A stretch of DNA of 64,000 nucleotides from Oscillibacter sp. Its GTDB lineage: Bacteria; Bacillota; Clostridia; Oscillospirales; Oscillospiraceae. Below are positions 36,629-45,240 of this stretch, in pieces. The translations under genes were made by a program, and so were the position numbers. The notes under the pieces are model-generated. The model made no database searches. It was not told where the DNA came from and worked only from the letters and a program-made list of their open reading frames with translations. The stretch's first letter is position 1. The number at the start of each line of letters is the position of its first letter. The DNA lies in the NCBI GenBank assembly GCA_022652655.1, contig JALCRQ010000002.1, positions 58,627 through 122,626 on the forward strand, given 5' to 3'.

Positions 36629-37249
36629 TCAGCCGATGGCGCCGACGGCGGCCAGAGCGCCGTTGACGCCCTTGGTCACGCCCTTGGTGGAAACGGTGGC
36701 GCCGGAGATGGCGTCCACGTTGCCGCCGACCTTCAGAGGCTGATCGTCCGCGGTCTTGCCCGCGAACTGATCCAGGACCTTGGTCCCGTTGGGCAGAGGC
36801 ATATTGCTCATAACCTTGGAGCCGATGCCGGAGGTCTCGGAGCTGTTGACGATGGACACGCCGGTAACCGCGCCGTCGCCGTCCACGCCCACCACCATCT
36901 CGATTTTGCCCTGGGAGCCGCCGGCCAGGATCTTCACGGCGTAGCCCGCGTCCTCTCCCCCGTCCTTCACCGCATAGACGGAGTCCAGCGTGGCGCCGTA
37001 GCCCTCTGCGGCCTTCTGCATCTTGCCCGTGAGCTTCACGGGCAAGAATTTACTGTTGGCAGGGTCCGCCGCCACGGCCTTCAGGGCCGAATTGGTCTTT
37101 TCCCTGTTGAACTCCTTGATGCGGCCCTCCGTAATGCTGTTGACCCAGCCGAGAATCCCTGCCACCAGTACGCAGGTAATCAGCAGCGTCAGCGTCAGCT
37201 TGAGAATGTACTTGGGATCCATATCCACCTTCTGCTTTGTTTCGCTCAT
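36629..37249 (-). CDS. rnfG: Rnf complex subunit RnfG (covalent FMN)
   Basis: 206 residues: one N-terminal membrane helix (LKLTLTLLITCVLVAGILGWV, about 14-34) and an extracytoplasmic flavodoxin-like domain. The FMN attachment motif is SGATVSTKGV near residue 180, where the Thr after SGATVS is esterified by ApbE. It starts with a 4-nt overlap to rnfD. Confidence 0.95.
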   Translation of the reverse strand: MSETKQKVDMDPKYILKLTLTLLITCVLVAGILGWVNSITEGRIKEFNREKTNSALKAVAADPANSKFLPVKLTGKMQKAAEGYGATLDSVYAVKDGGEDAGYAVKILAGGSQGKIEMVVGVDGDGAVTGVSIVNSSETSGIGSKVMSNMPLPNGTKVLDQFAGKTADDQPLKVGGNVDAISGATVSTKGVTKGVNGALAAVGAIG

Positions 37250-38274
37250 TTGGAAGCCGCCTCCTTTTTCGCGGATTTCACGGCGCCGAAGCGGGAGGGC
37301 CGGACACTCCGGTCAATGAGCGCCGCGAAGCAGTTCATGATCATAATGGAGTAGCACACGCCCTCGTTGTAGGAGCCGAAATAGCGGATGAATACCGTGA
37401 GCGCGCCGCAGCCCACGCCGTAGATCAGCTGGCCCCTGGCGGTAATGGGCGAGGAGGAGTAATCGGTGGCCATAAAGAACGCGCCCAGCAGCAGTCCGCC
37501 GCCGAAGAGGTTGTAGGCCATCCACTCCGCCGGGCTGTTGCCCCGGGGAAAGAGGAAGGTCAGCACGGCCACCGTGCCGATAAAGCTCACGGGAATCTGC
37601 CAGGAGATGACCTTCCGGGCCAGCAGGTAGCCGCCGCCCAGAATCAGCATCAGCGCGGACACCTCGCCCATGGAGCCGCCGATCTTGCCCAAAAACATGT
37701 CGGTCACCCGGTAGGTCTCCGTCAGCTTCTGGAAGGTGGCGGGGATCTCGTCGCCCTTCAGATAGGAAAGGGGCGTGGCGGCGGTGACGATGTCGGCGTT
37801 GGAGGAGAAAATGGCCGCCCAGCTGTGGGGGGCGATCCAGCGATTCATGGAGCTTGCCCAGGAGGCCAGCATCAGAGCCCGGGCCGCCAGGGCGGGGTTC
37901 AGGAAGTTCTTGCCGATGCCGCCGAAAAGCTGCTTGACGACCACAATGGCAAAAAAGCCGCCGATGAGGATCTGCCAGTAGCCGATCTGCACCGGGCAGA
38001 CAAACGCCAGGAGAATGCCGGTGACCACGGCGCTGAGGTCGCCCACGGACTGGGGCTTCTTCAGGAGCTTCCGGTAGAGCCACTCCCAGAAAACGCAGCC
38101 CGCCACGGACACCGCCGTCACGGTCAGGGAGCGGAAGCCGAACCAGTAGCAGGCAAAGGCCAGGGCCGGCAGCATGGCAATAATCACATCCAGCATGATG
38201 GAACGGGTGTCCTCGGCGCTGCGGATATGGGGAGAGGAGGACGCGGTCAGCTTGAGATTTTGATAGTCGGTCAT
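37246..38274 (-). CDS. rnfD: Rnf complex subunit RnfD (covalent FMN)
   Basis: 342-residue membrane subunit with about nine helices. Marks are SSPHIRSAEDTRSIMLDVIIAMLP at the N-terminus and GGIGKNFLNPALAARALM. The FMN motif lies in DIVTAATPLSYLKGD near residue 167, where the usual SGAT reads TAAT and still supplies the Thr. It forms the ion path with RnfA and RnfE. GGAGG precedes the ATG, 2 nt after rnfC. Confidence 0.95.
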   Translation of the reverse strand: MTDYQNLKLTASSSPHIRSAEDTRSIMLDVIIAMLPALAFACYWFGFRSLTVTAVSVAGCVFWEWLYRKLLKKPQSVGDLSAVVTGILLAFVCPVQIGYWQILIGGFFAIVVVKQLFGGIGKNFLNPALAARALMLASWASSMNRWIAPHSWAAIFSSNADIVTAATPLSYLKGDEIPATFQKLTETYRVTDMFLGKIGGSMGEVSALMLILGGGYLLARKVISWQIPVSFIGTVAVLTFLFPRGNSPAEWMAYNLFGGGLLLGAFFMATDYSSSPITARGQLIYGVGCGALTVFIRYFGSYNEGVCYSIMIMNCFAALIDRSVRPSRFGAVKSAKKEAASK

Positions 38275-38276
38275 CG

Positions 38277-39644
38277 TTACGCCTCCTTCTTCTCATCCGC
38301 GGCGCGCTTTGCCTCAGCGGCAGCCTTTTCCGCGGCTTTTTTGGCGCCCAGCTTTTGTTTGCCCACCTTGAACATCTGGGTCAGGTGCATCCGTGCGGGG
38401 CAGATATACGTGCAGGCGCCGCACTCCATGCAGTCCATCACGTGGGCGTCCTCCAGTTCGTCCAGCATATCCTTGGCGGTATACTGGTACATCATCAGAG
38501 GCTCCAGGTGCATGGGGCAGACGCTGACGCACCGGCCGCAGCGAATACACTGGGGATGCTCCACCGTCTGATCCTCGTCCCCCGCAAAGGCCAGCATGCA
38601 GCCGGTGCCTTTGCCCACGGGGACGTCGGCGGTATACTGGGCAAGGCCCATCATGGGGCCGCCCATGATGAGCTTATAGGTGCCGTCCTTCAGTCCGCCG
38701 CAGGCGTCAAAGAGGTTGGAAACCGGCGTGCCGATAGGGCACTCCAGGTTTTTCGGGTCAATGACGCCGGAGCCGGACACGGTGACCACTTTTTTAACCA
38801 CCGGCATGCCCTGGGTGATGGCCCGGAAGATGGCGCAGGTGGTATTGATGTTGAATACGGCGCAGCCGATGGCCGAGGGCAGCTCTCCGGGAGGCACCTG
38901 CCGTCCCGTCACCGCCTGGCAGAGCTGCTTTTCAGCGCCCTGGGGGTACCGGCAGCGCAGGCCCAGCACCTCGGCCGGGGCCTTTTTCTCGGCGATGACG
39001 CGGTTAAGAGCGTCAATGCCGTTCTGCTTGTTGAGCTCCACGCCGATATGTACCTTATCCACGCCGAACATTCTGGCGAGATAGGCGGCGCCGCCGATGA
39101 TCTGCTCCGGCCGCTCCAGCATGGTGCGGTGATCGCCGGTGATGTAGGGCTCGCACTCCGCGCCGTTGATAATCACGGTATTGACCTTGCCAATACCGCT
39201 GGAAATCTTGATGTGCGTGGGGAACGTGGCGCCGCCCATGCCGACGATGCCGGCGTTTTTGACGATCTCCACCATCTGCTCCGGCGTCAGGCTGTCGGGA
39301 TTTTCCGGCGCCTTGACGGTCTCGCTGAGCTCCTCTTTCCCATCGTTTTCAATGACAACCGACATCATGTTTCCGCCCATGGAATAGGGCCGCGGCTCCA
39401 CGGCGGTCACCGTGCCGGAAACGCTGGCATGAATGGGCGCGCCCACAAAGCCGGTGGGTTCGCCGATCAGCTGTCCCACCTTCACATGGTCGCCGGCCGC
39501 CACAACGGGCCTGCACGGCTTGCCGATGTGCTGGGACATGGGGATGACCACCTGCGCCGGCGGGGCCAGTTGTTCGATGGCCTTCTCATTGGTCGCGGCT
39601 TTCATATCGCCCGGATGAACGCCGCCGAAGAACGCTTGTGCCAT
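38277..39644 (-). CDS. rnfC: Rnf complex subunit RnfC
   Basis: 455-residue peripheral subunit that reacts with NAD(H). The order is an N-terminal barrel-sandwich region (FFGGVHPGDMKAAT, then VGQLIGEPTGFVGAPIHASV), a Rossmann-like NADH/FMN fold (VGMGGATFPTHIKIS, NGAECEPYITGD), a SLBB-type segment, and two [4Fe-4S] motifs (CIRCGRCVSVCP, CMECGACTYICP). The C-terminus is Ala/Lys-rich. ATG 39644 is chosen because GAGGTGA lies 6 nt upstream. First gene of the operon. Confidence 0.96.
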   Translation of the reverse strand: MAQAFFGGVHPGDMKAATNEKAIEQLAPPAQVVIPMSQHIGKPCRPVVAAGDHVKVGQLIGEPTGFVGAPIHASVSGTVTAVEPRPYSMGGNMMSVVIENDGKEELSETVKAPENPDSLTPEQMVEIVKNAGIVGMGGATFPTHIKISSGIGKVNTVIINGAECEPYITGDHRTMLERPEQIIGGAAYLARMFGVDKVHIGVELNKQNGIDALNRVIAEKKAPAEVLGLRCRYPQGAEKQLCQAVTGRQVPPGELPSAIGCAVFNINTTCAIFRAITQGMPVVKKVVTVSGSGVIDPKNLECPIGTPVSNLFDACGGLKDGTYKLIMGGPMMGLAQYTADVPVGKGTGCMLAFAGDEDQTVEHPQCIRCGRCVSVCPMHLEPLMMYQYTAKDMLDELEDAHVMDCMECGACTYICPARMHLTQMFKVGKQKLGAKKAAEKAAAEAKRAADEKKEA

Positions 39645-39697
39645 TGTCTTCACCTCATTTTTTCTTCCGGCAGGATTCGCTGCCGAATGTCATATGG

Positions 39698-39726
39698 ATT
39701 TTACACCCGGGCACAAAAAATGTCTA
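39698..39726 (-). promoter_or_regulatory. Sigma-A promoter of rnfCDGEAB
   Basis: On the minus strand: TAGACA, 17 nt, TAAAAT, about 55 nt upstream of the rnfC ATG. A small GGCAG / CTGCC hairpin lies in the leader. The rest of the interval up to 39810 shows no ORF or other signal. Confidence 0.55.
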
Positions 39727-39816
39727 GGCTGTGAATGGGGTTTTTCTGTATCTTTGTTGACCATTTCACAATAAAGCGCATTTTTTTACTTTGTTTTCAC
39801 GCGGAAATGGGGCTGC

Positions 39817-39845
39817 TTGCCATTTATGGTGTCCTGTGCTATGAT
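39817..39845 (+). promoter_or_regulatory. Promoter of the DUF975 gene
   Basis: TTGCCA, 17 nt, TATGAT, with an extended -10 (TGCTATGAT). It leaves a leader of about 120 nt without obvious folding. Confidence 0.65.
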
Positions 39846-39970
39846 AACTGCAAAATCATTGCCCCCGGCGGCACGCGCCGCGCCGGCGCTTCCGGATTTG
39901 CCCGCACCGCCGCTTCCGGACGGGAGATCCGTTCCCCTCCCTATTTCTTCATCTTATGGAGGTTGCCCAC

Positions 39971-40852
39971 ATGACAGAATATATTGACCGCAAACGTATG
40001 AAGGCTCAGGCGAAAGAGCTTTTAAAATCCTCGGTGGTCCCCGCGAAAAAATTTTTTGCCCTGTATCTCGCCCTGGTGGCGGTGATGAACCTGCTCTCCG
40101 CCGCCGCGATGGGAAGCTCTGATGCGGTATCTCTCTTTTCCAACCCCGCGGAGCTGTTCGTCAATGTCCTCATCACTCTGCTGGCGCTGGTGATTGGCGT
40201 GGGCTGCTATCTGTACTCCCTGGGCATCCGGCGGGGCGAGCGAATGGGCTACTCCACCCTGCTGAACGGCTTTTCCTTCGTGGGCCGGGCGATTCTGCTG
40301 TACCTGACGGAGGGGATTCTCCTCTTTTTCTGGTTTCTCCCCGTGTCTCTGGGATTTTTGACGGCGGCGTCCGCCATGCTGGCCGGCGGCACGTCCTCCG
40401 CCGCCCTGCTCTTTCCCGCATGTCTCCCCCTGGCGGTTCCGGGGATTCTCGCCCTCTACCGCTACCGCTTTGCGGTGCTCAATCTGTGCGAAAATCCGGC
40501 GCTGCCGCCCCTGGCCGCCATCCGGATGAGCAAGCTCCAGACCCAGGGCTACAAGGGGCAGCTTTTCCTGCTGGATCTGAGCTATTTCGGCTGGGCGGCG
40601 CTGCTCAGTCTGCCGGATCTGGTGTTCAACATCTACTACGCGGCTGCCGCGCTGGATCCGTCCATACCGGGGATTCCCATCAGCGCGCCCGTCCAGATGC
40701 TGATTTCCGGCGCGTTTCTGGTGACGGTGGGAATCTTCTTCCTGCCGGTCTACCAGTCCGCGCAGCTGGGTTATTTTGAAACTGCCAAGCGCACCTCCGG
40801 CGTGGGTGCAGGGCTCCTGCCCCCGGACAGTCCGGACGGCGGCGAGCTGTAA
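39971..40852 (+). CDS. DUF975 family integral membrane protein
   Basis: 293 residues with about six helices. The conserved DUF975 elements are the central RYRFAVLNLCENPALPPLAAIRMSK and the following YKGQLFLLDLSYFGWAALLSL. The cytoplasmic N-terminus reads MTEYIDRKRMKAQAKELLKS. The family is widespread in Firmicutes without an assigned function. ATG 39971 has GGAGG 9 nt upstream. It is a single-gene unit ending at a bidirectional terminator. Confidence 0.8.
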   Translation: MTEYIDRKRMKAQAKELLKSSVVPAKKFFALYLALVAVMNLLSAAAMGSSDAVSLFSNPAELFVNVLITLLALVIGVGCYLYSLGIRRGERMGYSTLLNGFSFVGRAILLYLTEGILLFFWFLPVSLGFLTAASAMLAGGTSSAALLFPACLPLAVPGILALYRYRFAVLNLCENPALPPLAAIRMSKLQTQGYKGQLFLLDLSYFGWAALLSLPDLVFNIYYAAAALDPSIPGIPISAPVQMLISGAFLVTVGIFFLPVYQSAQLGYFETAKRTSGVGAGLLPPDSPDGGEL

Positions 40853-40874
40853 GGCCCGCCCCTTCCCGCATAAA

Positions 40875-40915
40875 AAAATACCGCGGAGCCTTGGCAAAAG
40901 GCTCCGCGGTATTTT
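40875..40915. terminator. Bidirectional terminator between the DUF975 gene and the ECF S gene
   Basis: An 18-bp perfect stem, AAAATACCGCGGAGCCTT and its complement, has a 5-nt loop and serves the convergent genes. Confidence 0.9.
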
Positions 40916-40918
40916 GCT

Positions 40919-41467
40919 TTACAGATTGGAAAACTCCCTGCGCACATACGCGCTTTTGCGCAGAGCCAGAATCAGCAGCGTAGACGCCGCGACACCGAAG
41001 GCCGCCTGCGCCAGGTTCCCCGGAACTCCCGCCGCGGCGCCGGCAAAGCTGCCCAGCATCCAGCTTTCATACAGCCAGTACCCGGCCACCATGGGAATCT
41101 CCCCCACGATGCCGCTGACGGCGACGCCCCACGGACGGCCCCGCAGCTTCCTGTAGAGGAGCCCCGCCGCCAGGGCCATAACGGCCTTGATCACCAGCGT
41201 GGCGGGCATCCAGGCTACATATCCGTTTAAAAGATCCGCCATGGCGGAACCCACGCCGCCGGCCACGGCACCGTACACAGGCCCCAGCAGACAGGCGCCC
41301 AGCAGCACCGTCGTATCCCCTAAGTTGAGATAGCCGCCGGTGGGCGTGCCGATTTTAATGACCATGGTGGCAACGCAGGTCAGCGCCGCCAGAAGGCCCG
41401 TCATCACCACCAGCTTCGTCCTGTCCTGAGGATGCGCCTTTGAGGTGCTTTGCAGTGTCTTTTCCAT
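40919..41467 (-). CDS. ECF transporter S component, possibly pyridoxine-type (PdxU-like)
   Basis: 182-residue membrane protein with six helices, of the ECF S type: LVVMTGLLAALTCVATMVI at the N-terminus, then GGYLNLGDTTVLLGACLLGPVYGAVAGGVGSAMADLL, the characteristic substrate-side segment. GGGAGG lies 12 nt before the ATG. It is divergent from a MocR-family regulator, an arrangement known for PdxR and pyridoxine transporters, so vitamin B6 uptake is a reasonable guess. The regulator's missing lysine weakens that link. No EcfA or EcfT gene is nearby. Confidence 0.75.
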   Translation of the reverse strand: MEKTLQSTSKAHPQDRTKLVVMTGLLAALTCVATMVIKIGTPTGGYLNLGDTTVLLGACLLGPVYGAVAGGVGSAMADLLNGYVAWMPATLVIKAVMALAAGLLYRKLRGRPWGVAVSGIVGEIPMVAGYWLYESWMLGSFAGAAAGVPGNLAQAAFGVAASTLLILALRKSAYVRREFSNL

Positions 41468-41500
41468 CGTTTCGGTTTCCTCCCTGTTTTTACTGTAGCT

Positions 41501-41534
41501 ATTCTAGCGCGGATATGGTATGATTGAAATATCC
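41501..41534. promoter_or_regulatory. Divergent promoter/operator between the ECF S and MocR genes
   Basis: GGATAT, 12 nt, ATATCC (41511-41534) is a perfect inverted repeat. On the plus strand it surrounds the extended -10 TGGTATGAT for the MocR gene. On the minus strand it overlaps the -35 side of TTCAAT, 16 nt, TAGAAT for the ECF gene. One bound protein could control both. Confidence 0.4.
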
Positions 41535-41591
41535 ACTTTTTGAATTTTTGATAGGGTCAGTTTAGCGGCACTCAGTCGCGGGGAGGAACCG

Positions 41592-42980
41592 ATGCTGACA
41601 TATGCAATGGAGGAGCGGGGCAACCTTCCGCTCTATGAATATCTCTACCGCCGGATTCGGGCGGACATTCTCGCCGGCACTCTGAAGGCAGGCGAAAAGC
41701 TGCCCTCCAAGCGGGCGCTGGCAGAGCACCTGCGCGTATCGGTGATTACGGTGGAAAACGCCTACGCCCAGCTGGAGGCCGAGGGCTATCTGCTGGCAGA
41801 GCCCCGCCGGGGCTGCTTTGCAGCCCGGGTGGAACGGGCCCCCGCCGCCCGTGCGCCCGCCCCCATCGTGCCGGAGGAGGCGGCAAAGAGCTGGACGCTG
41901 GATCTCAAAACCAACCGGGTGGACGATTCCCGTTTCCCCTTTTCCGCCTGGTCCCGGCTGACCCGCCAGGTGCTCAGCGAGGAGGGCACCGCCCTGCTGG
42001 CCCCCATTCCCCATCAGGGCCTGCCGGCCCTGCGGCGGGCCATTGCGGAGGATCTGCGGGACTACCGGGGGATGCAGGTCTCCCCGGAGCAGATCCTGGT
42101 GGGCGCCGGCGCGGAATACCTCTATTTGCAGCTGGCGCAGCTGCTGGGCCGGGACACCGTGCTGGCGGTGGAGGATCCGGGCTATCCCAGGATCCGGCAG
42201 GTCTACGAAAAAAGCGGCGTCCGGTGCGCGCCGGTGCCTCTGGACGGGGAGGGGCTGGAGCCGGAGGCGCTGCGGCGCAGCGGCGCGCAGGCCGTCCACA
42301 TCTCCCCCTCCCACCACTATCCCACCGGTCTGGTGATGCCCATCCGACGCCGCCAGGAGCTGCTGCGCTGGGCGCAGGAGCGGGACGGTACGGTGATCGA
42401 GGACGACTACGACAGCGAGTTCCGCTTCTCCGGGCGGCCCATTCCGCCTCTGCAGAGCATCGACCGGGACGGCCGGGTGGTCTATATCAACACCTTCTCC
42501 CAGACCATCGCCCCCTCCATGCGGATGGGGTTTATGGTGCTGCCGCCCCGGCTTCTCGCCCGGTGGCGGCGGGAGCTGGGGTTTTACGCCTGCACCGTGC
42601 CCGCCACGGAGCAGGCCGTGCTGGCCCGGTTTCTCTCCGGCGGACAGTACGAGCAGCACCTGTCCCGGATGCGGAATGAGTACCGCCTGCGCCGGGCCGC
42701 CGTGCTGGACGCCTTCCGGAAAAGCGCCTTTGCCCGACGCATTTCCATCACCGAGCGGGGCGCGGGGCTGCACTTTCTCATGCGCCTGACCACCGCCCGC
42801 ACCGACGGCGCCCTCCGGGCCCGGGCGGAGGAGCGGGGCGTGCGCCTGGGCTTTCTCTCGGAGTACGCCGCCCGGCCGGATCCGGCCTACGGCCACACAC
42901 TGGTGGTAAACTACGCCGGGCTGGAGCCCGCCAGGCTGCCGGAGGCCATGGCGCTGCTGGAGGAGATCTTCCGGGAGTGA
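41592..42980 (+). CDS. MocR/PdxR family regulator (GntR domain fused to aminotransferase fold), lysine-less
   Basis: 462 residues. The N-terminal winged helix is GntR-type (about residues 12-80: YLYRRIRADILAGTLKAGEKLP, VSVITVENAYAQLEAEGYL). A class-I aminotransferase-like domain follows, with AGAEYLYLQLAQLLG, the VEDPGYP segment, HISPSHHYPTGLVMP and IEDDYDSEFRF. The Schiff-base lysine normally found in FSK is Gln304 here (TFSQTIAPSMRMG). Covalent PLP binding is therefore unlikely, although the other pocket residues remain. GGGGAGG precedes the ATG. It is divergent from, and likely regulates, the ECF S gene. Confidence 0.9.
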   Translation: MLTYAMEERGNLPLYEYLYRRIRADILAGTLKAGEKLPSKRALAEHLRVSVITVENAYAQLEAEGYLLAEPRRGCFAARVERAPAARAPAPIVPEEAAKSWTLDLKTNRVDDSRFPFSAWSRLTRQVLSEEGTALLAPIPHQGLPALRRAIAEDLRDYRGMQVSPEQILVGAGAEYLYLQLAQLLGRDTVLAVEDPGYPRIRQVYEKSGVRCAPVPLDGEGLEPEALRRSGAQAVHISPSHHYPTGLVMPIRRRQELLRWAQERDGTVIEDDYDSEFRFSGRPIPPLQSIDRDGRVVYINTFSQTIAPSMRMGFMVLPPRLLARWRRELGFYACTVPATEQAVLARFLSGGQYEQHLSRMRNEYRLRRAAVLDAFRKSAFARRISITERGAGLHFLMRLTTARTDGALRARAEERGVRLGFLSEYAARPDPAYGHTLVVNYAGLEPARLPEAMALLEEIFRE

Positions 42981-42992
42981 TGCCCCGCCTGA

Positions 42993-43038
42993 AAAAAGCT
43001 GTCCGGATGCGCCGCAGGGCGTGTCCGGACAGCTTTTC
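42993..43038. terminator. Bidirectional terminator between the MocR gene and the anti-sigma-like gene
   Basis: AAAAGCTGTCCGGA / TCCGGACAGCTTTT forms a 14-bp stem with a GC-rich inner loop, between convergent genes. Confidence 0.88.
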
Positions 43039-43048
43039 GGCATATCTT

Positions 43049-44512
43049 TCACTGCAGAGGGAAGGTGACGCCGCCCACCATGACGGCGGTGATCTGCGTT
43101 AGATCCACCGGCGGATCCAACGGCCGCTGCATCGAGACGGTGTAGGTCCCGTCGTCCTCCGAATGCATCTCATAGCTGCCGTACCCGGCACAAACTCTCT
43201 TGAACGCGGAACCGTCCCGGCAGCGAAACGTCAGTTCCATTTTCTGGGGAACGTCCGTCATGGGAATGGCCGCGTCGGGATCGCCGCGATCCAGCGTCCC
43301 GCCGAAATCCAGTGAGAGGGAGAGCAGGCCCAGCCGCAGGTGGGTCAAATACAGGGAGGGGGCAAAGAGGCTCTGCCGCCCCGTCCAGCTCCGGGTCAGA
43401 TCCTGATAGGAGACCTTCCACGTCTGGCTCCATGTTCCGGCCAGCACAATGTCGAAATGGGGATGGGTATATTCTTCGCCCAGCAGCACCTCCGGCGGCT
43501 CCCCGTCCCGCAGGCGCACGGTGCCGGACTGTGGGCCGCGGCTTCCGTCATACGTCAGCAGCAAAGTCCCATCCCTCCAGCGGTAAATCACAACGCCCCG
43601 GCCGCCGTCGGCGCTCTTTTCATCGGCGGTGGCGGGATCCGGCGCGGGAACAGGATCGGCGTCGGTGCTCAAATCGCCGGAGGCGTTTACAAGAACCGTG
43701 GACGGTTTTCCCGCCTCCAGGGTAAAGAAATAATTTCCCTCGTTCTCCCCGGTGTCCGCATCCCGCTGCCGGCCGTAATTATTGCAGGTCAGCGTCAGCG
43801 TTCCGCCGTTCAGATCCGTCATGCCGTTGATTTCGGCCAGGTAGGTGGCGGAATGTGCGGATTTTTCCAGCACGCTCCATCCCACCACGGAGCACCATCT
43901 GTCGGAGTCGTCCAGATGGGCCTCCATACGCTCAAACTGCAGGTCGTCCGCCGCCGGCACGCTCTCCGGAAAATCGAAGCGCACCTTGACATAGAGATTC
44001 TTTCCATCCCCCAGGGTCTGCAGCACCGTCATTCTGAGGCCCTGGGCCTCGCTGGTGCGATCCACCTTCTGCACGGCGGGGCGCAGCTTCTTCACCTGCG
44101 GCGCGGGGATTTTCAGCGCGCCGGCCAACTGCCCGTCCAGCTCCTGGGACGAATCCTCCGGCAAAGCGGAAACGGCGGGAGCCGCCGCTGGCTTTTGCAC
44201 GGGTTCCGGCTCTTTTTCTGCGGCGGCAGGTTTGTTCTCCGTCTGCTCCGCCTGCTCCCGGACCGGAAGGCCCAAAAAGGCCGCGATCCGTCCGCCGGTG
44301 GCGGTATTGGCGGCGGCCAGGGCGCTGACGGACAGAACGCATACCGCCGCCGCGATGAGAAGTCCCCGGAGCATAGGCTTTTTCCCGCCAGGGGTTCCGT
44401 TCCGCTCAATTTTGGAAAGCGTCCGGCGTTTTACCTCCTCCGGATCAAATTCCGGTGTCTCCCGCAAAAGGGCGTCCAGCTCCTCCTGAGGCGGAAACCA
44501 TTTTTCGGCCAT
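43049..44512 (-). CDS. Membrane protein, probable anti-sigma factor partner of the ECF sigma gene
   Basis: 487 residues: a cytoplasmic N-terminus (about 1-47, including PEEVKRRTLSKIERN), one membrane helix (about 48-68, LRGLLIAAAVCVLSVSALAA), a Pro/Ala/Glu linker (about 83-120) and a large external beta-rich domain with several paired aromatic strands. The layout and the 1-nt overlap with the sigma gene (TAATG) suggest a DUF4179-type anti-sigma factor. The external domain is not one I can name. The signal it senses is unknown. Confidence 0.7.
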   Translation of the reverse strand: MAEKWFPPQEELDALLRETPEFDPEEVKRRTLSKIERNGTPGGKKPMLRGLLIAAAVCVLSVSALAAANTATGGRIAAFLGLPVREQAEQTENKPAAAEKEPEPVQKPAAAPAVSALPEDSSQELDGQLAGALKIPAPQVKKLRPAVQKVDRTSEAQGLRMTVLQTLGDGKNLYVKVRFDFPESVPAADDLQFERMEAHLDDSDRWCSVVGWSVLEKSAHSATYLAEINGMTDLNGGTLTLTCNNYGRQRDADTGENEGNYFFTLEAGKPSTVLVNASGDLSTDADPVPAPDPATADEKSADGGRGVVIYRWRDGTLLLTYDGSRGPQSGTVRLRDGEPPEVLLGEEYTHPHFDIVLAGTWSQTWKVSYQDLTRSWTGRQSLFAPSLYLTHLRLGLLSLSLDFGGTLDRGDPDAAIPMTDVPQKMELTFRCRDGSAFKRVCAGYGSYEMHSEDDGTYTVSMQRPLDPPVDLTQITAVMVGGVTFPLQ

Positions 44513-45048
44513 TACGCAAACCCCCTCTCTGTAAGATACAGCCGCAGTTTCTCCCGTCCACGCCGCAGGCGGGTCTTGACGGTGGAGAGTTTCATTCCCG
44601 TCACAGCGGCGATCTCCGCCGTGGTCTGCTCCAGATAGTAAAACCGGATAAACAGCTCCCGGTCATCCGCCGCCAGCGTATCCACGGCGGCGCGCACCGC
44701 CTCCCTCTGTTCCGCGGACTCGGCGCGCTGCTGGGGCAGCGGCGCAGGATCCGGCACCGCGCTCTCCTCGTTCAGCTCCTCTGCCGGGTGAAACTGGCGC
44801 AGCCTCTGCCGGGCGGTATTCCGGGCGATGGCGGCCAGATAGGGCCCCACCTCCCCTTCCAGCCGGTCTCTGCTGCGCCACAGCGCCACAAAGACGTCGG
44901 AGAGCACCTCCTCCATGTCCTCCTTGGGCAGGGTCTGACCCAGAAAGACGGATATGATCTTGGCGGCGTAGGCCCCGTACCGGGTCATCGCCTCCTCCAG
45001 TGCCGTGGAATCCCCCAGGCGCAGCCGCGCCGCCAGCGTGTCGGCCAT
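44512..45048 (-). CDS. RNA polymerase sigma factor, ECF family
   Basis: 178-residue sigma-70 group 4 factor. Region 2 covers about residues 20-85 (EDMEEVLSDVFVALWRSRDRL). Region 4 covers about 115-170 (LAADDRELFIRFYYLEQTTAEIAAVTGMKLSTVKTRLRRGREKLRLYL). GGAGGGGAG precedes the ATG. The upstream region has TGAAACC followed about 17 nt later by CTATTG (minus strand), loosely like an ECF-type promoter, so autoregulation is possible. The downstream overlapping gene is probably its anti-sigma factor. Confidence 0.88.
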   Translation of the reverse strand: MADTLAARLRLGDSTALEEAMTRYGAYAAKIISVFLGQTLPKEDMEEVLSDVFVALWRSRDRLEGEVGPYLAAIARNTARQRLRQFHPAEELNEESAVPDPAPLPQQRAESAEQREAVRAAVDTLAADDRELFIRFYYLEQTTAEIAAVTGMKLSTVKTRLRRGREKLRLYLTERGFA

Positions 45049-45144
45049 GCTCTCCCCTCCTTCCGTGTTTGAAGCGTCTGCTAATCAATAGTGCTCCAGC
45101 CCGGCAGCGGTTTCAAAAAAGTGCGCCTGGAGGCGGTATTTTTT

Positions 45145-45180
45145 AAAAAGGCGCCCGGAGAGTACTCCGGACGCCTTTTT
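45145..45180 (-). terminator. Terminator after the thiolase gene
   Basis: 16-bp stem with one mismatch (AAAAAGGCGCCCGGAG / CTCCGGACGCCTTTTT) and a 4-nt loop, with T runs on both sides. Confidence 0.85.
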
Positions 45181-45240
45181 GATTCAGAAAAGTTTTTTGT
45201 GCCGTACCGGTGAACGCATCGCAGCCGTTTTCCGGCAGCT

